64,000 nucleotides of DNA, taken from Gadus chalcogrammus. Its lineage: Eukaryota; Chordata; Actinopteri; Gadiformes; Gadidae. A model generated the notes under the pieces. That model saw only the letters and a list, made by a program, of their open reading frames with translations. It had not been told where the DNA came from and searched no databases. The position numbers were made by a program, and so were the translations under genes. The stretch spans positions 3,223,887-3,287,886 of the forward strand of contig NC_079418.1 of NCBI RefSeq assembly GCF_026213295.1, read 5' to 3'. Positions 1 through 10,186 of this stretch are shown piece after piece; position 1 is the first letter of the stretch; every line of letters starts with the position of its first letter.

Positions 1-305
1 ACAGTCACAGCTGCCCCTTATATTGCCTGATTGTATTCCATTTTAATCTAGGCCTATTGTATTGTGATATGGTCGGGAGGGTTGGTTATCTGATGTGTTT
101 CTATCTATAATGCAGAACTTGTTTACTTAACTAGTTCATTACAAAAACAAGAAACATATTAAAATAAATCATTATCAATGTGTGCTTTTTCTTTTGCTTG
201 TGCAAAATAACACTTGTAGTTGGAGACTTGAAGTTTTATTTCTTTCTCCTTCTTTCTCCTGTGGTTAAATAGTTAAATCATTTAGCTTTAAAATGTGTCA
301 TTAAT
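1..305. other. AT-rich sequence, no gene seen
   Basis: No coding stretch, repeat structure or RNA gene could be supported here. It lies upstream of a probable splice acceptor at 404-407. Confidence 0.5.
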
Positions 306-326
306 GGGGGGGGGGGGGGGGGGGGG
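306..326 (+). repeat. Poly-G run (21 G)
   Basis: An uninterrupted run of 21 guanines. Its length is likely to vary between reads or individuals. Confidence 0.95.
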
Positions 327-407
327 AGTAGTTAAATTGGGAAAATGTGTCTGTCACACACAATAATTGTACTTAAATATATTTTTGTCTTCATTCATAT
401 TTTGCAG

Positions 408-1128
408 ATTGATTTTTCAGTTATTCCACTGATGAGTGAAGAGGATCTCGCAAAATACATTCCACAATATGGGGACAGATTGGCAACTGTTGCCTTCTGT
501 CGCAACAGTCACCAGAGAAAGGGCAAAGTCTTCTGCCACGGATAGCAGGGGAGTCAAAATTATGGGGACTTCTGAGAAAATGCAGGGATCTAAAAATGCA
601 AAAAGACCATTAAAGAGGGTTGAAATTGGATGGATGAACTTCAACAAAATCGAAAATGAATTCAAACAAGTGAGGGCTGTGAAGGGAGGTGGAACCAGAC
701 ATGTCAGTGTAGACGGATACACTAAAGTCAGCGAAATTCAACTATTGGCAGAATCCCTTTTCTTTCCAAACGATTTCTGCAAGTCACTAATGCTGGAAAG
801 TGATCATCGCAGCATTCTTGATTTCTCACAAGGCGAAGTAAATCAAAATTGCACCGTGGATGACTTGTGTGAGAAAAACAAAGTCAAGCTCTTGAGACTG
901 TATCTGTACACTAAGAATCATGATCATAGCAAAGATGAAGAAGCAACAACATCAGAGGTCACAGGAAATGCTGGACACAATATATATTCAGTCCCAGAAA
1001 CAGAACCAGAAGTCAACACGTTTGACCTAAACTTCCTACAGGACTCAGATGTCATACTTCTGGATGAACCCAACAGAGGTGCAGGAGATAGACAAGACCA
1101 AGGAGCCTTAGAAATGACGGGAGAGTGA
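408..1128 (+). pseudogene. Exon of a multicopy teleost protein family (G2E3/HECT-like N-terminal region), frame broken
   Basis: A pyrimidine-rich tract ending in TTTGCAG (401-407) looks like a splice acceptor, and coding begins just after it. The first frame, to 545, carries SEEDLAKYIPQYGDRLATVAF. Downstream the sense moves to another frame, ending at TGA 1126-1128, with VEIGWMNF, a KGGGTRHVSV block, an LFFP block and KLLRLYLY. This block order recalls the N-terminal part of multicopy fish proteins often labelled G2/M phase-specific E3 ubiquitin ligase-like; that is from memory. The catalytic HECT part is absent, and the frame change near 480-560 suggests a broken copy. The function of these fish copies is not known to me. 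Confidence 0.5.
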
Positions 1129-1149
1129 CTATTACGTTTCTGTTGTGTA

Positions 1150-3290
1150 CGTAGTACTTGATGGCAACCCAGTCTCTGTCTTTCAGAGCTACTGGCTCTG
1201 CCTGGAGGCAGGAGTCACAGTCCTTCTTACCAGGTATTCTGCAGCTTGTCATGAAGTTAAGCAAATGCCGCTCAACAGCTTTCACTTCCTCACCTGTCCA
1301 CTTGCTTCTCACCTTCACAGCTTTCCTAAATGGAACAAAATACAACTGATGGAACAATGGCTCTGCTAATACACATATGATACAAAGGATTCTAGTTATT
1401 AGTTATAGGATGTTATCAATACATTTTTCTAATAAAGTAATGAATACAAAATGCTTACTAACCTTGCTTTCTTTTGGAGCACTTTGAAGAAGCTTGGGAT
1501 GTGACTATTTTACCATGTCTTGGTTGTGTGTTGCTCATGTTTACGTTATCCAAGGTGGTTGACTCAGGTGTGCCCTCCATGTTGTCCAGGGTGGTTGACT
1601 TGGAAGTGCCCTCCATGTTGTCCAGGGTGGTTGACTCGGAAGTGCCCTCCATGTTGTCCAGGGTGGTTGATTCAGGAGTGTGCCTCAGAAGTGTCTGGTC
1701 CCTAGCAGTCTCAGTTCTTGAGCCTTTGCAAAGTAATAATGATTGTGATGTTGTTCTATGAGCTTTCTGAAGATACGTTTGCTTGCTTGTATTATTCACT
1801 GTAAACAACCTCAGTGTCAGGCAAAATGCAATTCTACATTATATATTAATTTAGATTTTTAGATGTAAACATAAGCTGAATGCAAAATCATGAATGTAGA
1901 ATTACTTACTACTTAAAACAGATAGAGGATCATTTCGATAATCCCCCAAGAAATGTTAATTTATGTGACATAATTTAAAGATATTACCACATATATACAA
2001 GTCAGGATACCTTTGCATTGATGTAGGTCAGCAACGTTTTCTTCGCTGGAATCATCACTCATTTCTACTTCATCTGGTTGGGTAAAAAACAGTTGAGGCA
2101 AATTATTTAAATTAAGGACTAAGAACACTTATAATAGTTATATTTGAAGTGGTTAAAAGCTATATTTCAAATAAAATGTTACTTTCAGGAATCTACCTCA
2201 ATGTCATCAAGCCCTTTCCCCAGCAGGTAAGGCAGTCTACCTTTTTCGATTGATATCAAGAGTTTGCTGACTTTTGCAAGCTGAAGGGTACTCTCTGGAA
2301 GCCGATAGAATTCTCTATGGACACGGATGTTATGTCCTAGAAAGGTGGCAAGTTGATCCATTTCTTTTTCTTTCAGATTTAGTAGTTTGGACAAAGTGGC
2401 CACTTGTTTCCACAATCTTGTTGAGGTGAGTGCCTCTGGGTTATTTGCACCACATTGCTTTGCATACTTACGAAAGCAGTCAAAGCCTCTGTAATGGGAA
2501 AGGACACCTGGCTGTGCAAACATGAACACATCTTCTTTGTGGACTTGACTCTTTCCTGCTTTTCATGAGGAGGTCCATAGCAGCGATCATGTCAGTGGTT
2601 AGAAGCACTGGAACCTTTCTTGACCTTTTACCTCAAATCTCAACTCTCTCAAAGTGCTTTGCAAGCTTCCTCTCAAAGTCAGTAAGGCCCCTCACAATGT
2701 CTGGATTCAGCTCTGTAAGATACCTGGATGTGAAAGTCTGAAGCTCCATTTTTTAAACTTCACCTTCCCGCCTTCTGTTAAATAGTACTACCTGCGTCAA
2801 AGTCACTTTAGCAAGATTTCCAAAGCTTTTGCTGTTGGGTTCTTCCTCAAGGTCCTTCATACGCTTAACACGCTCAGTCGCAAGAAACTTGTGCAGCACC
2901 GACACATCCTCTGTAAAGGGTAAAACCTCTGGTTTATTCCGTTTGGCTTGTTGAAGGTTTCGGAATGGGGCAGCAGAAATGGACTTTGTCCTCTTTTTCT
3001 GATGTAGAGTGGCAAATTGCTTTGCAGACTCTGCAACGGCAGGGCGATTTGCAATGATGGCAATGCATTGCACAATGCCTGCAACTTTGGCTAAACTGTG
3101 TCCCAATTTCAAAGCCAATGATGGGATTTTATACGAGTTGCTTTCGACATCATAACCAGCAACAGATCTAACTGCCTGTATCACATGCGGAAAGTTACAG
3201 GGCATAACAAGGTCTTCGGTGCTCTTCAAAGTTGTTATAGCTTTTGCCATTATCAATAGTCTGGCCATCTGTCTCATTTTTTGGCGTATA
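1150..3290 (-). pseudogene. Tyrosine-recombinase (Crypton-like) gene of the multicopy fish type, decayed
   Basis: Read on the minus strand from 3290 down. The N-terminal part (3290-2753) contains IRQKMRQMARLL, a KIPSLALKLGHSL block and VTLTQVVLFNRRREGEV. The C-terminal part (2529-2185) carries the recombinase-like block LATFLGHNIRVHREFYRL, whose GH and final Tyr fit the tyrosine recombinase box II. Between them (2752-2530) sense continues (LTDFERKLAKHFERVEI, then GKRSRKVPVLL) but is broken by a TAA right after REGEV, a TGA and a frameshift. A last exon (about 1328-1150) carries WTGEEVKAVERHL and VPGK/CxxC-like spacing typical of this fish family. Where relatives, as I recall them, have LRKHVAT, this copy has LWKQVAT, so the presumed catalytic Arg and His look lost. 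DNA cutting and joining is the family's expected activity; this copy is unlikely to work. Confidence 0.65.
1555..1698 (+). repeat. 36-bp minisatellite, 4 units
   Basis: Units start at 1555, 1591, 1627 and 1663 with GTGGTTGA and share CCTCCATGTTGTCCAGG. The unit is a multiple of three, so on the minus strand it reads as an in-frame 12-residue repeat (about STTLDNMEGTSE). It lies between the decayed recombinase exons. Confidence 0.9.
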
Positions 3291-3318
3291 TAGTAATTTC
3301 TTCTCTCATATGGTTTCT

Positions 3319-3705
3319 GTTATGTATTTTAAGCACATAAGCTGCCCCCACATAGCCACTAGGAAGCAGGATCGAACACACAAGCTGCATTACCCCTACA
3401 TAGCCACTAGGAAGCAAGATTGAACACACAAGCTGCAATAACTACTACTACAGCCACAGATGGCAGCACCTTTAGACAGGTGCGGAGGGCGGAGCCAATG
3501 CGTCACACATGCCACGCCTACGTCACATAGGCCACGCCTACTTGATACAATCCAGCGCGGGAGTCAGATTTGAGGTCAGAAACATATGGCAGCCCCGTTG
3601 AGAGCCGGGAGATAGCTCTGTGGTATTTTCCTCCACGCGTGTTGGATACAATTCCCCCCTTTTACTTCATAGTTACCATGCCGAAATACTTTAACAGCTA
3701 CAAAA
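3319..3705 (+). mobile_element. Partial LTR related to the solo LTR at 23855
   Basis: It starts TGTTATGTATTTTAAG, matching the start TGTTACGTATTTTAAG of the solo LTR at 23855-24325. It shares ACATAGCC/GCCACAGA blocks and a late ACCATGCCGAAATACTTTA block (ACCATACCGAAAATACTTTA in the other). An internal duplication (CACAAGCTGCA repeated near 3381 and 3427) is specific to this copy. Its 3' end runs into a different repeat near 3705, so the closing CA and any target duplication are lost. It abuts the recombinase gene remnant. Confidence 0.6.
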
Positions 3706-3708
3706 GAA

Positions 3709-3905
3709 TTATCTTGTTCCCACAAATTATTAAATTGTGGCCACAAATTAATTATCTTGTTCCCGCAATTTATTAAATTGTGGCCACAGATTAGTAAGAC
3801 ATGCAAACAGATCACTAAATCAGGAAAACAGATGATTAAGTAGGGAAAACGGGTCACTAAATCGGGCAAACAGATTTATTTATTTTCCCAGATGTCACCA
3901 GAGGG
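3709..3905 (+). repeat. Two minisatellites: 43 bp x2, then about 21 bp x4
   Basis: Two 43-bp units (3709-3751, 3752-3794) each contain TTATCTTGTTCCC and AAATTGTGGCCACA. They are followed by about four degenerate 21-bp units around CAAACAGATCACTAAATC (about 3798-3880). The stretch ends with ATGTCACCAGAGGGGCTC, which looks like the end of a short interspersed element, but I cannot name it. Confidence 0.7.
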
Positions 3906-4234
3906 GCTCCGTAGATTGTTGCTATGGACGCTGAAACCAGCATGCCGTTTAAATTATGGCTATAAAACCATTGTCTTTGCTGATTAGGTTATTTTATGTA
4001 ACCGTGTAATGATGTTAGTTTATTTAACAACTTTAAAAAATACTTTAAGCCCTGAAGTAAAAGATAATTCACCACCGGAAGTCGGAATGGCCCATGCAAG
4101 TGAACAGAGCGTTCCACAGCATTGAGAAGAGCCGTGTAATAAATAAATAAACATAGGCCTATTATTTATTATATACGGACACCACCAGACTTCCTCGAAG
4201 CAACGAGAATGGTCTATTAAATTCAAGATGGGAT
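3906..4234. other. No gene recognised
   Basis: Short spacer between the minisatellites and the foldback. No splice-bordered coding stretch, clear repeat or RNA gene seen. Confidence 0.4.
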
Positions 4235-4894
4235 TATAGGGGGGGGCCTGCCCGTAATTCCGACGTCTCATTGTTCCGACGTCTCACTGTTCTGAAATAT
4301 TTCCCATTAGATCGACATGCCACTATTCCGACGGTTCAATGTTCCGAAAACGAAACCCATTGGTCCAAAGGTCCGTTAGTCCGACTTTTCAAAAAGGAGG
4401 CGCATTAGGCCGACGGTTCAATATACCGAATAGGAAAAAGAGTTTTATACCTCGCTCGCTCCCTCTCTCACTCTGTGTGTGTGTGTGTGTTCGTGCCCGT
4501 GCCCGTGTTGAGAATTAGACCTCCGCTCTCTGTCCATGGTGCTGCAACACCGTGTCGAAATGAAGTGAAGCGTTGTCTTTTTGCCCTCCAAAATTCATCG
4601 TGAACGTGATATGTAGGCCTAGGTTGTATTTTGGAGACAGAGAGAGAGAGTGAGAGTGAGAGGGAGAGGGAGCGAGCAAGGTATAAAACTATTTTTCCTA
4701 TTCGGCATATTGAACCGTCGGCCTAAAGCGCCTCCTTTTCGAAAAGTCGGACTAACGGACCTTCGGACCAATGGGTTTTTTTTTTCGGAACATTGAACCG
4801 TCGGAATAGTGGCATGTCGATCTAATGGGAAATATTTCGGAACATTGAGACGTCGGAACAATGAGGCGTCGGAATTACGGCATGGCACCCTATA
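4235..4894. mobile_element. Long foldback (inverted-repeat) element with internal short-period repeats
   Basis: Left arm about 4235-4475, right arm about 4638-4894, loop about 160 bp. The arms pair over almost their full length: GTAATTCCGACGTCTCATTG on the left against GAGGCGTCGGAATTACGG on the right, and later CGGTTCAATATACCGAATAG against CTATTCGGCATATTGAACCG. Outer ends are TATAGGG and CCCTATA. Within each arm a degenerate unit of about 16-19 bases (CATTnnTCCGACGnT) recurs around ten times. No protein is encoded. It is presumably a non-autonomous foldback transposon. Confidence 0.8.
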
Positions 4895-6120
4895 GGGATA
4901 TAGTGCCATACGTCAATACGAATTTCATTCATAGAATTTCCGAGCTGATGGTCAATGGTCAGATACAGATCTTGTTATAACAATAATTGAATAAAAGCTA
5001 TGGTCTACTCATAATACTATGACTAAATAATTGTATATTTTAATATTTAATTAATTAAATACAATTGCGGCTTTAAACATGTGACATGCCTCCTAGAGAT
5101 GCGCGGTTGGCGGTTGCAACCGCGGACTCCGGTTAAACCGCGGATCGGGCGGGTGACGTGACAAAAAATTATATTTTAATTAAATTCGGGCGGTTGGCGG
5201 TTTAACCAACGAAATTCAAAACTATATACACATTGCTAAATGTCGTTACCTACTTCCAAGCACATTTTGAAATAATCCAATTCTCATCAGGCAGTAAATT
5301 GGCCTCTCTGTCTCTATCACACACACACATACGCACACACACACTAACGGAAGCAAAAAAGTTTAAATTAAGTGACGATCCGTCCCATGTCGCGTCTCCA
5401 CAAACCTGCAAGTTATGAGACAGCTGTCAGTATTGGAAGAAGCTTTAACGTCTCGTAGAGGAAACTGCCTGGGTTATTTTGTTTCGTATAAGTTATATTT
5501 TAAAACAGCATTGTAGCCTACCACTCGTGGAATACGGAATTTCAAATAGATGATGGAGTGATTTGACTCAGAAGTGACATCAGGCATTGGCAGCGCGAGA
5601 TGTGCAGAACAAGTTAAACTTCTAGCTCAGTAACATCAACACCTAAGAAAGAAGGTAAGAAAAATAGTTGGAAAACTTTGATTTGCAAGGCAAGCAGGCA
5701 AGTGTTGGGCTTGTTACAGTAGCCTATATAGCCTTCAATGCGGTGAAATTTCGGAATTAATAGGCTCGAGTCGCGTTTCCTTAAAAGGCTATCTTTCATT
5801 TTGCAAAAAAAACACAGTAGGCTATATTACCATATTAAAATGGTGTACCAAATTGCGTTTTATTACAATGATAAAAAAGTGTAGGCCTACTAGCCTATGT
5901 AAAGGTCAGGTTTGCCGATGTGCTTGGCTATTTTAAAGTTTCTCCCTGTGCATCGATCGGAGACAGACGTCACTTCACTGATAATATTCTGGGGATAGGC
6001 TACAACATAGCCAATAGGCTTTCATACTAGGGACTTTATCCTTTAAATATATTTGCGGCATTGGATCAGTCTCCTTTCAAGAACAGGCAAGAACTTTCTA
6101 GCCTCGCGTCAGCAGCGCAT

Positions 6121-7139
6121 TAGTCTGGCTGAACGGAAGTGGACAGCGTCTATTGCTTAGCGGCCGATTTGGCCGCGACTCCTCCCCTTCCGGTTGCTGG
6201 CGTTACCGTATTGTGCTCCCCCTCAAACTCGAAAACTAGGCAGTATGGCGAGTTTTGAAGAGGACTTTGACGGCGCTGTAAAGTTGGCATGTTTGGCTCT
6301 TTCCGTGGACACATCTCTGGACAGTATAACATTGTTTTCCAAAGAGACACATGAATAGCAGTTGGTGGTAAATGGCTATAGGCCTACAGACAAGTTTTCG
6401 AAATTGTTTGTGGAACTAGACATCCAATCTTGTTTAATTTTAATATAATGTAATTACTGATTACTGACTATCTGATTTCATTACAATGGTAGGACCACAA
6501 CATAGCCTATTTTGACATTACCTTGGAGACTCCGTCTGGCAGGATTCTCCCCGGGGATGATGCGTTTGCGGTCACGACTATCGCCGGTTGGTGTGGATTT
6601 GGCGCATCGTTTCACTCTGACAGCGGGATGAGCGTTTGACATGGATTTAACCAATGAACCGATCCGTTCCACTTCACAATAGCTCCTACGGTATTTCTTT
6701 AGTAGTGTTCTACAAGAACGACATATAAATGTTAAAACGTCGTTCGTTTTTATAGGTCCCGTGAGCTCTTTAAGGGCCAAAGTGTATGGTGGCTTGAAAT
6801 CATCGTGACAAAGAATCAAACGATGTTTGTTCTTTTTATCTATAAAATTATCTCCACATAGGCGACATACATCGTTAATGGTTTTTTGTGGCGTTTGGGA
6901 TTGAGCCATTTCTGACAGCCTCTGAACGTCAAGAAGTTCCGTCAAAATAATTTCCCCCCCGGCACTATTTTGCATGGACACAACTGCTGCTTTCCGGGCT
7001 TAGCCCCGCCCTAGACGATTGTGATTGGTTTAAAGAAATAAAAACAGGCCGGCCCAGTTTCCCCACGGATAGACGGCTCGAGGTAGCGTGGCTCCAGACC
7101 ATTCTACTTGCTGTAGTTTGGTCTGGCTTTGCGAGACTA
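6121..7139. mobile_element. Small DUF6589-group DNA transposon, 9-bp target duplication
   Basis: The element begins TAGTCTGGCTGAACGG and ends TTTGCGAGACTA. It is flanked by identical 9-mers GCAGCGCAT at 6112-6120 and 7140-7148. A subterminal inverted pair CCAGACCA / TGGTCTGG lies near the right end (7095-7126). Ends and duplication length match the 14.5-kb element at 37567-52101, which also has TTTGGTCTGG close to its left end. It keeps a first coding exon (6522-6981) of the same kind as the large element's DUF6589 gene but lacks room for the rest, so it is probably non-autonomous. Confidence 0.75.
6522..6981 (-). CDS. N-terminal zinc-binding exon of a DUF6589-type transposon protein
   Basis: Starts at the ATG at 6981 (MSMQNS; a second Met follows two codons later) and ends at a good splice donor (GTAATG on the minus strand, 6521-6516). 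About 153 codons. Residues about 35-90 carry VCRLCGDNF and, further on, FICRSCRTLL, giving two CxxC pairs about 50 residues apart, as expected for a zinc-binding module. The C-terminal part is basic (KRCAK, RDRKRI). The same plan is seen in the first exon of the DUF6589 gene at 51503-51898. It probably binds DNA or is a targeting module. Downstream exons are missing here, although weak sense on the minus strand persists near 6150-6350. Confidence 0.6.
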
Positions 7140-7289
7140 GCAGCGCATATACCTAAAAACAACAGGCGGATGGCGGGCGGGTGCGGTTTTGAAAATTGGT
7201 CAAAAAAATTGTTGCGGATGGATGGCGGGCGGATCAAGCGTCTTGTGATGCGGTTGCGGATGAAATAATAGCCCACCCGCGCATCTCTA

Positions 7290-8342
7290 CCTACGGGTTT
7301 TTTGGCCTTTTCTTTTCAATGGGCCTGAGTCCACGTCACATGACTCAACGTCATGTGAACTAGGGTCCGCTGCTTAGGAACTAGACAGATATTCCAAGGT
7401 TTCCTTCAAAAGGCACTTTGGAATATGTTTCTATTTTCCGCAGTTTAGACTTGTAATTAATAATTTAATGAACTTTACTCGTTTTTTCTAATCGCCGTCT
7501 GGTGGCTTGTTACGTCACTGAGAGACTCGCATGGACCGATTTTCTAGTGACACAGCCTATAACCTATTCTTGAAAGAAAAACACCAAGCTCATTGATTTA
7601 ACGAGGCAGGGTTATTTGAAACAATTAATTAAATGTGTGAGTGGTCATTCCTCCTCTTGAGTGTGCTTCCTATTTATGTCTAGTGTACCCCTACTAGAGG
7701 GCATTCAAATATACTACAAATATGCGACAATGATCAGTTAGGAGGCCAAAGCCCTAAAGGTAGTGATGCAATAGGTGACTGAGTAGAGGACATTAACAAG
7801 TAAGCTATAGGCCTGGGGTCTCTTTTATATCAAAGGGGGTCTCAAAGAACACATACGATTATCAACTTCGTTGCTCCAGCCCTACAGAAAAGGCACACAC
7901 AGCATCATCAAATGCTCCATTGAGACGCATTGGAAACAAGCCGTTGCTAGAAATTAATCTAAATTAGTTGACAAGTGATAGAAACTTGTCCATTAGACCT
8001 TCAACCAGGGTGCATCTCCGGATTACTCTGTGAAAATTGTGGGTCTCTGGGAAAAAGCCAGCCCTAACCCTAACCCGAAACCTCAGACCCCCTCCTCCCT
8101 GCCCTCGGGGTCCAACCGGGCCAAGTTTCGGTGTGGGGGTCCCAGTAAGGCCCTAGAATAAGGTAGTCAAGTTGCAGGGCAGTAGGACCTTCCTATCTCA
8201 TGAACTTTTTTTCAACCACATCCTGATCCACTACGTCTAGCAGGCAACACTTCTGAGGCCCCGTCCACACGAAGCCGAAACGGGCGAAACCGTTACGGTT
8301 TCGATATATCCGGTTTCGGAGTATCTCCGTGACGACGAAGTA
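7290..8342. other. No gene recognised
   Basis: About 1 kb of mixed composition. It includes a short CCTAACCCTAACCC run near 8070 and, at 8262-8342, GGCCCCGTCCACACGAAGCC, which resembles the left end of a GGCCCCGTxxACACG MITE cut by the following Harbinger element. I see nothing else. Confidence 0.4.
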
Positions 8343-8455
8343 ACGCCTTGTTTCCACATACGTATGTTTTTCGTATCCGTGCTTCCGTAAATTTACGGAA
8401 GGGGTCGCTAGTGTTTTACGTACGGACATGGATTTATTTGCAGAGAGCCAAAAAT

Positions 8456-9683
8456 ATGGGGGAACGTATGATAATGGCCGTTTTTAGGAGACCGGTACTT
8501 TGGAACATGAGGATCGACATATACAGAGATAAAAACAAAACCAACCAGGCTTGGAAAGAGATCGGCGAGGAGTTCGGCCTGCCAGGTACTTACATGTTTT
8601 GTGAAATATATTTAATTAAAAAGAGCGGGTGACCGTTGATAGCATGGTTGACCAATTCATGTTAGCTAACAAGTTTTAAGCTAATTATGCCTGATCAATA
8701 CAGCCCTATTTTACCCCCTAGCATATTGTTATAAATATCCCAATTTACTCAAGCATGACACAATAGGGTAGGCCAGATTACTTTGAAATGTTTAATGTTG
8801 AAAAGTAACCTTTTTTATTGTCTTCCCAATAATATGGAATATGTTGCTATACCCAAACCTGATACTGTAGTATACTGTACTGTAGTACAGAGGTTTTCTT
8901 TTAGCCCAAGCATAAATTGAATGAAGTAATATAAAATCATAGGATCATTAATGTTTATTGTAATGTAGAGTTATCTGAAAATTGCATTTATTATTTGAAA
9001 TGGCTACAACTTAATATCTATTTCCCTTGTGCTCTCACAGAAAAAGACTTCAAGAAAAGGTTGCACGACCTCTGGAATCGATATGTGAGGGAGAGGAGGG
9101 AGGCATCAGAAACAACAGCCAGTGGCAGCGCTGCCAGCAACAGGAGGCCCTGGTGCCATGCTGGACTGATGGCCTTTATAGACCCCTTCGTGGCATCCAG
9201 GATGACGACAAGCAACATGCCAGAGTTGTGAGAATGGTGTGGATGAGAGTGTGAATGAAAGTGAGATTGAGAGTGTGCATGAGAGTGAACTGGTGGCCTT
9301 CTTGGCAGCTACCAACTCCAGCATGGAAGATTTTGTGAATGTGAGTGTGACAGAGTGTGGCGAATGAAAGTGTGGTGAATGAGAGTGTGGTGAATGAGAG
9401 AGTGAATGTGCAAGTGAATGCAGGTCGGGCTGCAGGTGCTGCTGTTGCTCTGGGCAGGAAGAGGAGGGCTGGAAGAGCAGAGGTACCCAACTCAGCCTTT
9501 GAGCGAAACCTGATGCTCGCCCTGGAGAGAACAGCTGGCCCCAGTCTCCCTACTATTCCGGTCGTGGATGAGGACCACCATTTCCTGCTAAGCCTCCTGC
9601 CATCACTGCGGCGGCTGGAGCTTAGCAAGAAGGCACTCTTAAAGCTCCAGATACATCGCCTGATGTATGAGGCAGAGTTTCAA
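8456..9683 (+). pseudogene. MADF-BESS DNA-binding protein of a Harbinger element
   Basis: Exon 1 (8456-8585, start ATGGGGGAACG) reads VFRRPVLWNMRIDIYRD and KEIGEEFGLPG, the first half of a MADF domain (RPxLW, YxD, W/I-E). It ends at a GT donor. Exon 2 begins after CTCTCACAG at 9041 with KDFKKRLHDLWNRYVRE, completing the MADF. A later open stretch (about 9357-9683) ends in DEDHHFLLSLLPSLRRL, the BESS motif that mediates protein contact. In Harbinger elements this accessory protein helps the transposase enter the nucleus and bind the ends. Between the parts, GTG/AATG-rich short repeats (9240-9420) disturb the frame, so I treat it as damaged or incompletely modelled. Confidence 0.6.
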
Positions 9684-10186
9684 TGTAAGTGGGCAATGGT
9701 TACAATATACCTGTTAATTGTTATTGCAAATATTTCCCTGACTTGATCGACCTGTCACTATAACCTGGCTGTTCTGTCTTTTGGCTTTTTCAGAACAAAC
9801 TCCTGTGACTTTGTGACTCCTGTTCTTTTCATTTAAAATGTTACAGTTCTATTTTTTTTAATTAAATAAAATCACTTTATGAATTAAGATTGTTTATGAA
9901 TTGGTTCTTTTCACTTTAAAGTAAATAAGACAATGTTACAAGTACTCATAGAGCAAACTATATGACAAGATTATATGACAAACAACAAATAATTTACTTT
10001 ATCAACCTGAAAAAAATATCCTATCATAACCTATGCAAATATTTATTCATAACACAGTGAAAATGTGTGTTCAGAAGGGTATACTGTACAAATTCATATG
10101 GGTTTTAGGGATAGAGTATGCAAAGTTTGCTCTTTATTGATGTGAGTGGCCCTTAAAAGGGCCTTTTTTTTATGAAGACGATGGTA

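Larger units (their letters stand above)
5094..7289. mobile_element. hAT-type non-autonomous element (TIR TAGAGATGCGCGG) with a nested insertion
   Basis: The terminal inverted repeats are TAGAGATGCGCGG at 5094 and CCGCGCATCTCTA ending at 7289. The subterminal DNA on both sides is rich in GGCGGTTGGCGG/GGCGGGCGG-like motifs. The 8 bases outside each end (ATGCCTCC and CCTACGGG) do not match, so the target duplication has decayed or the ends come from different copies. The end type resembles the hAT at 63349-63992. Most of its right half is the separate element at 6121-7139. A CA-rich stretch lies near 5319-5344. Confidence 0.65.
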
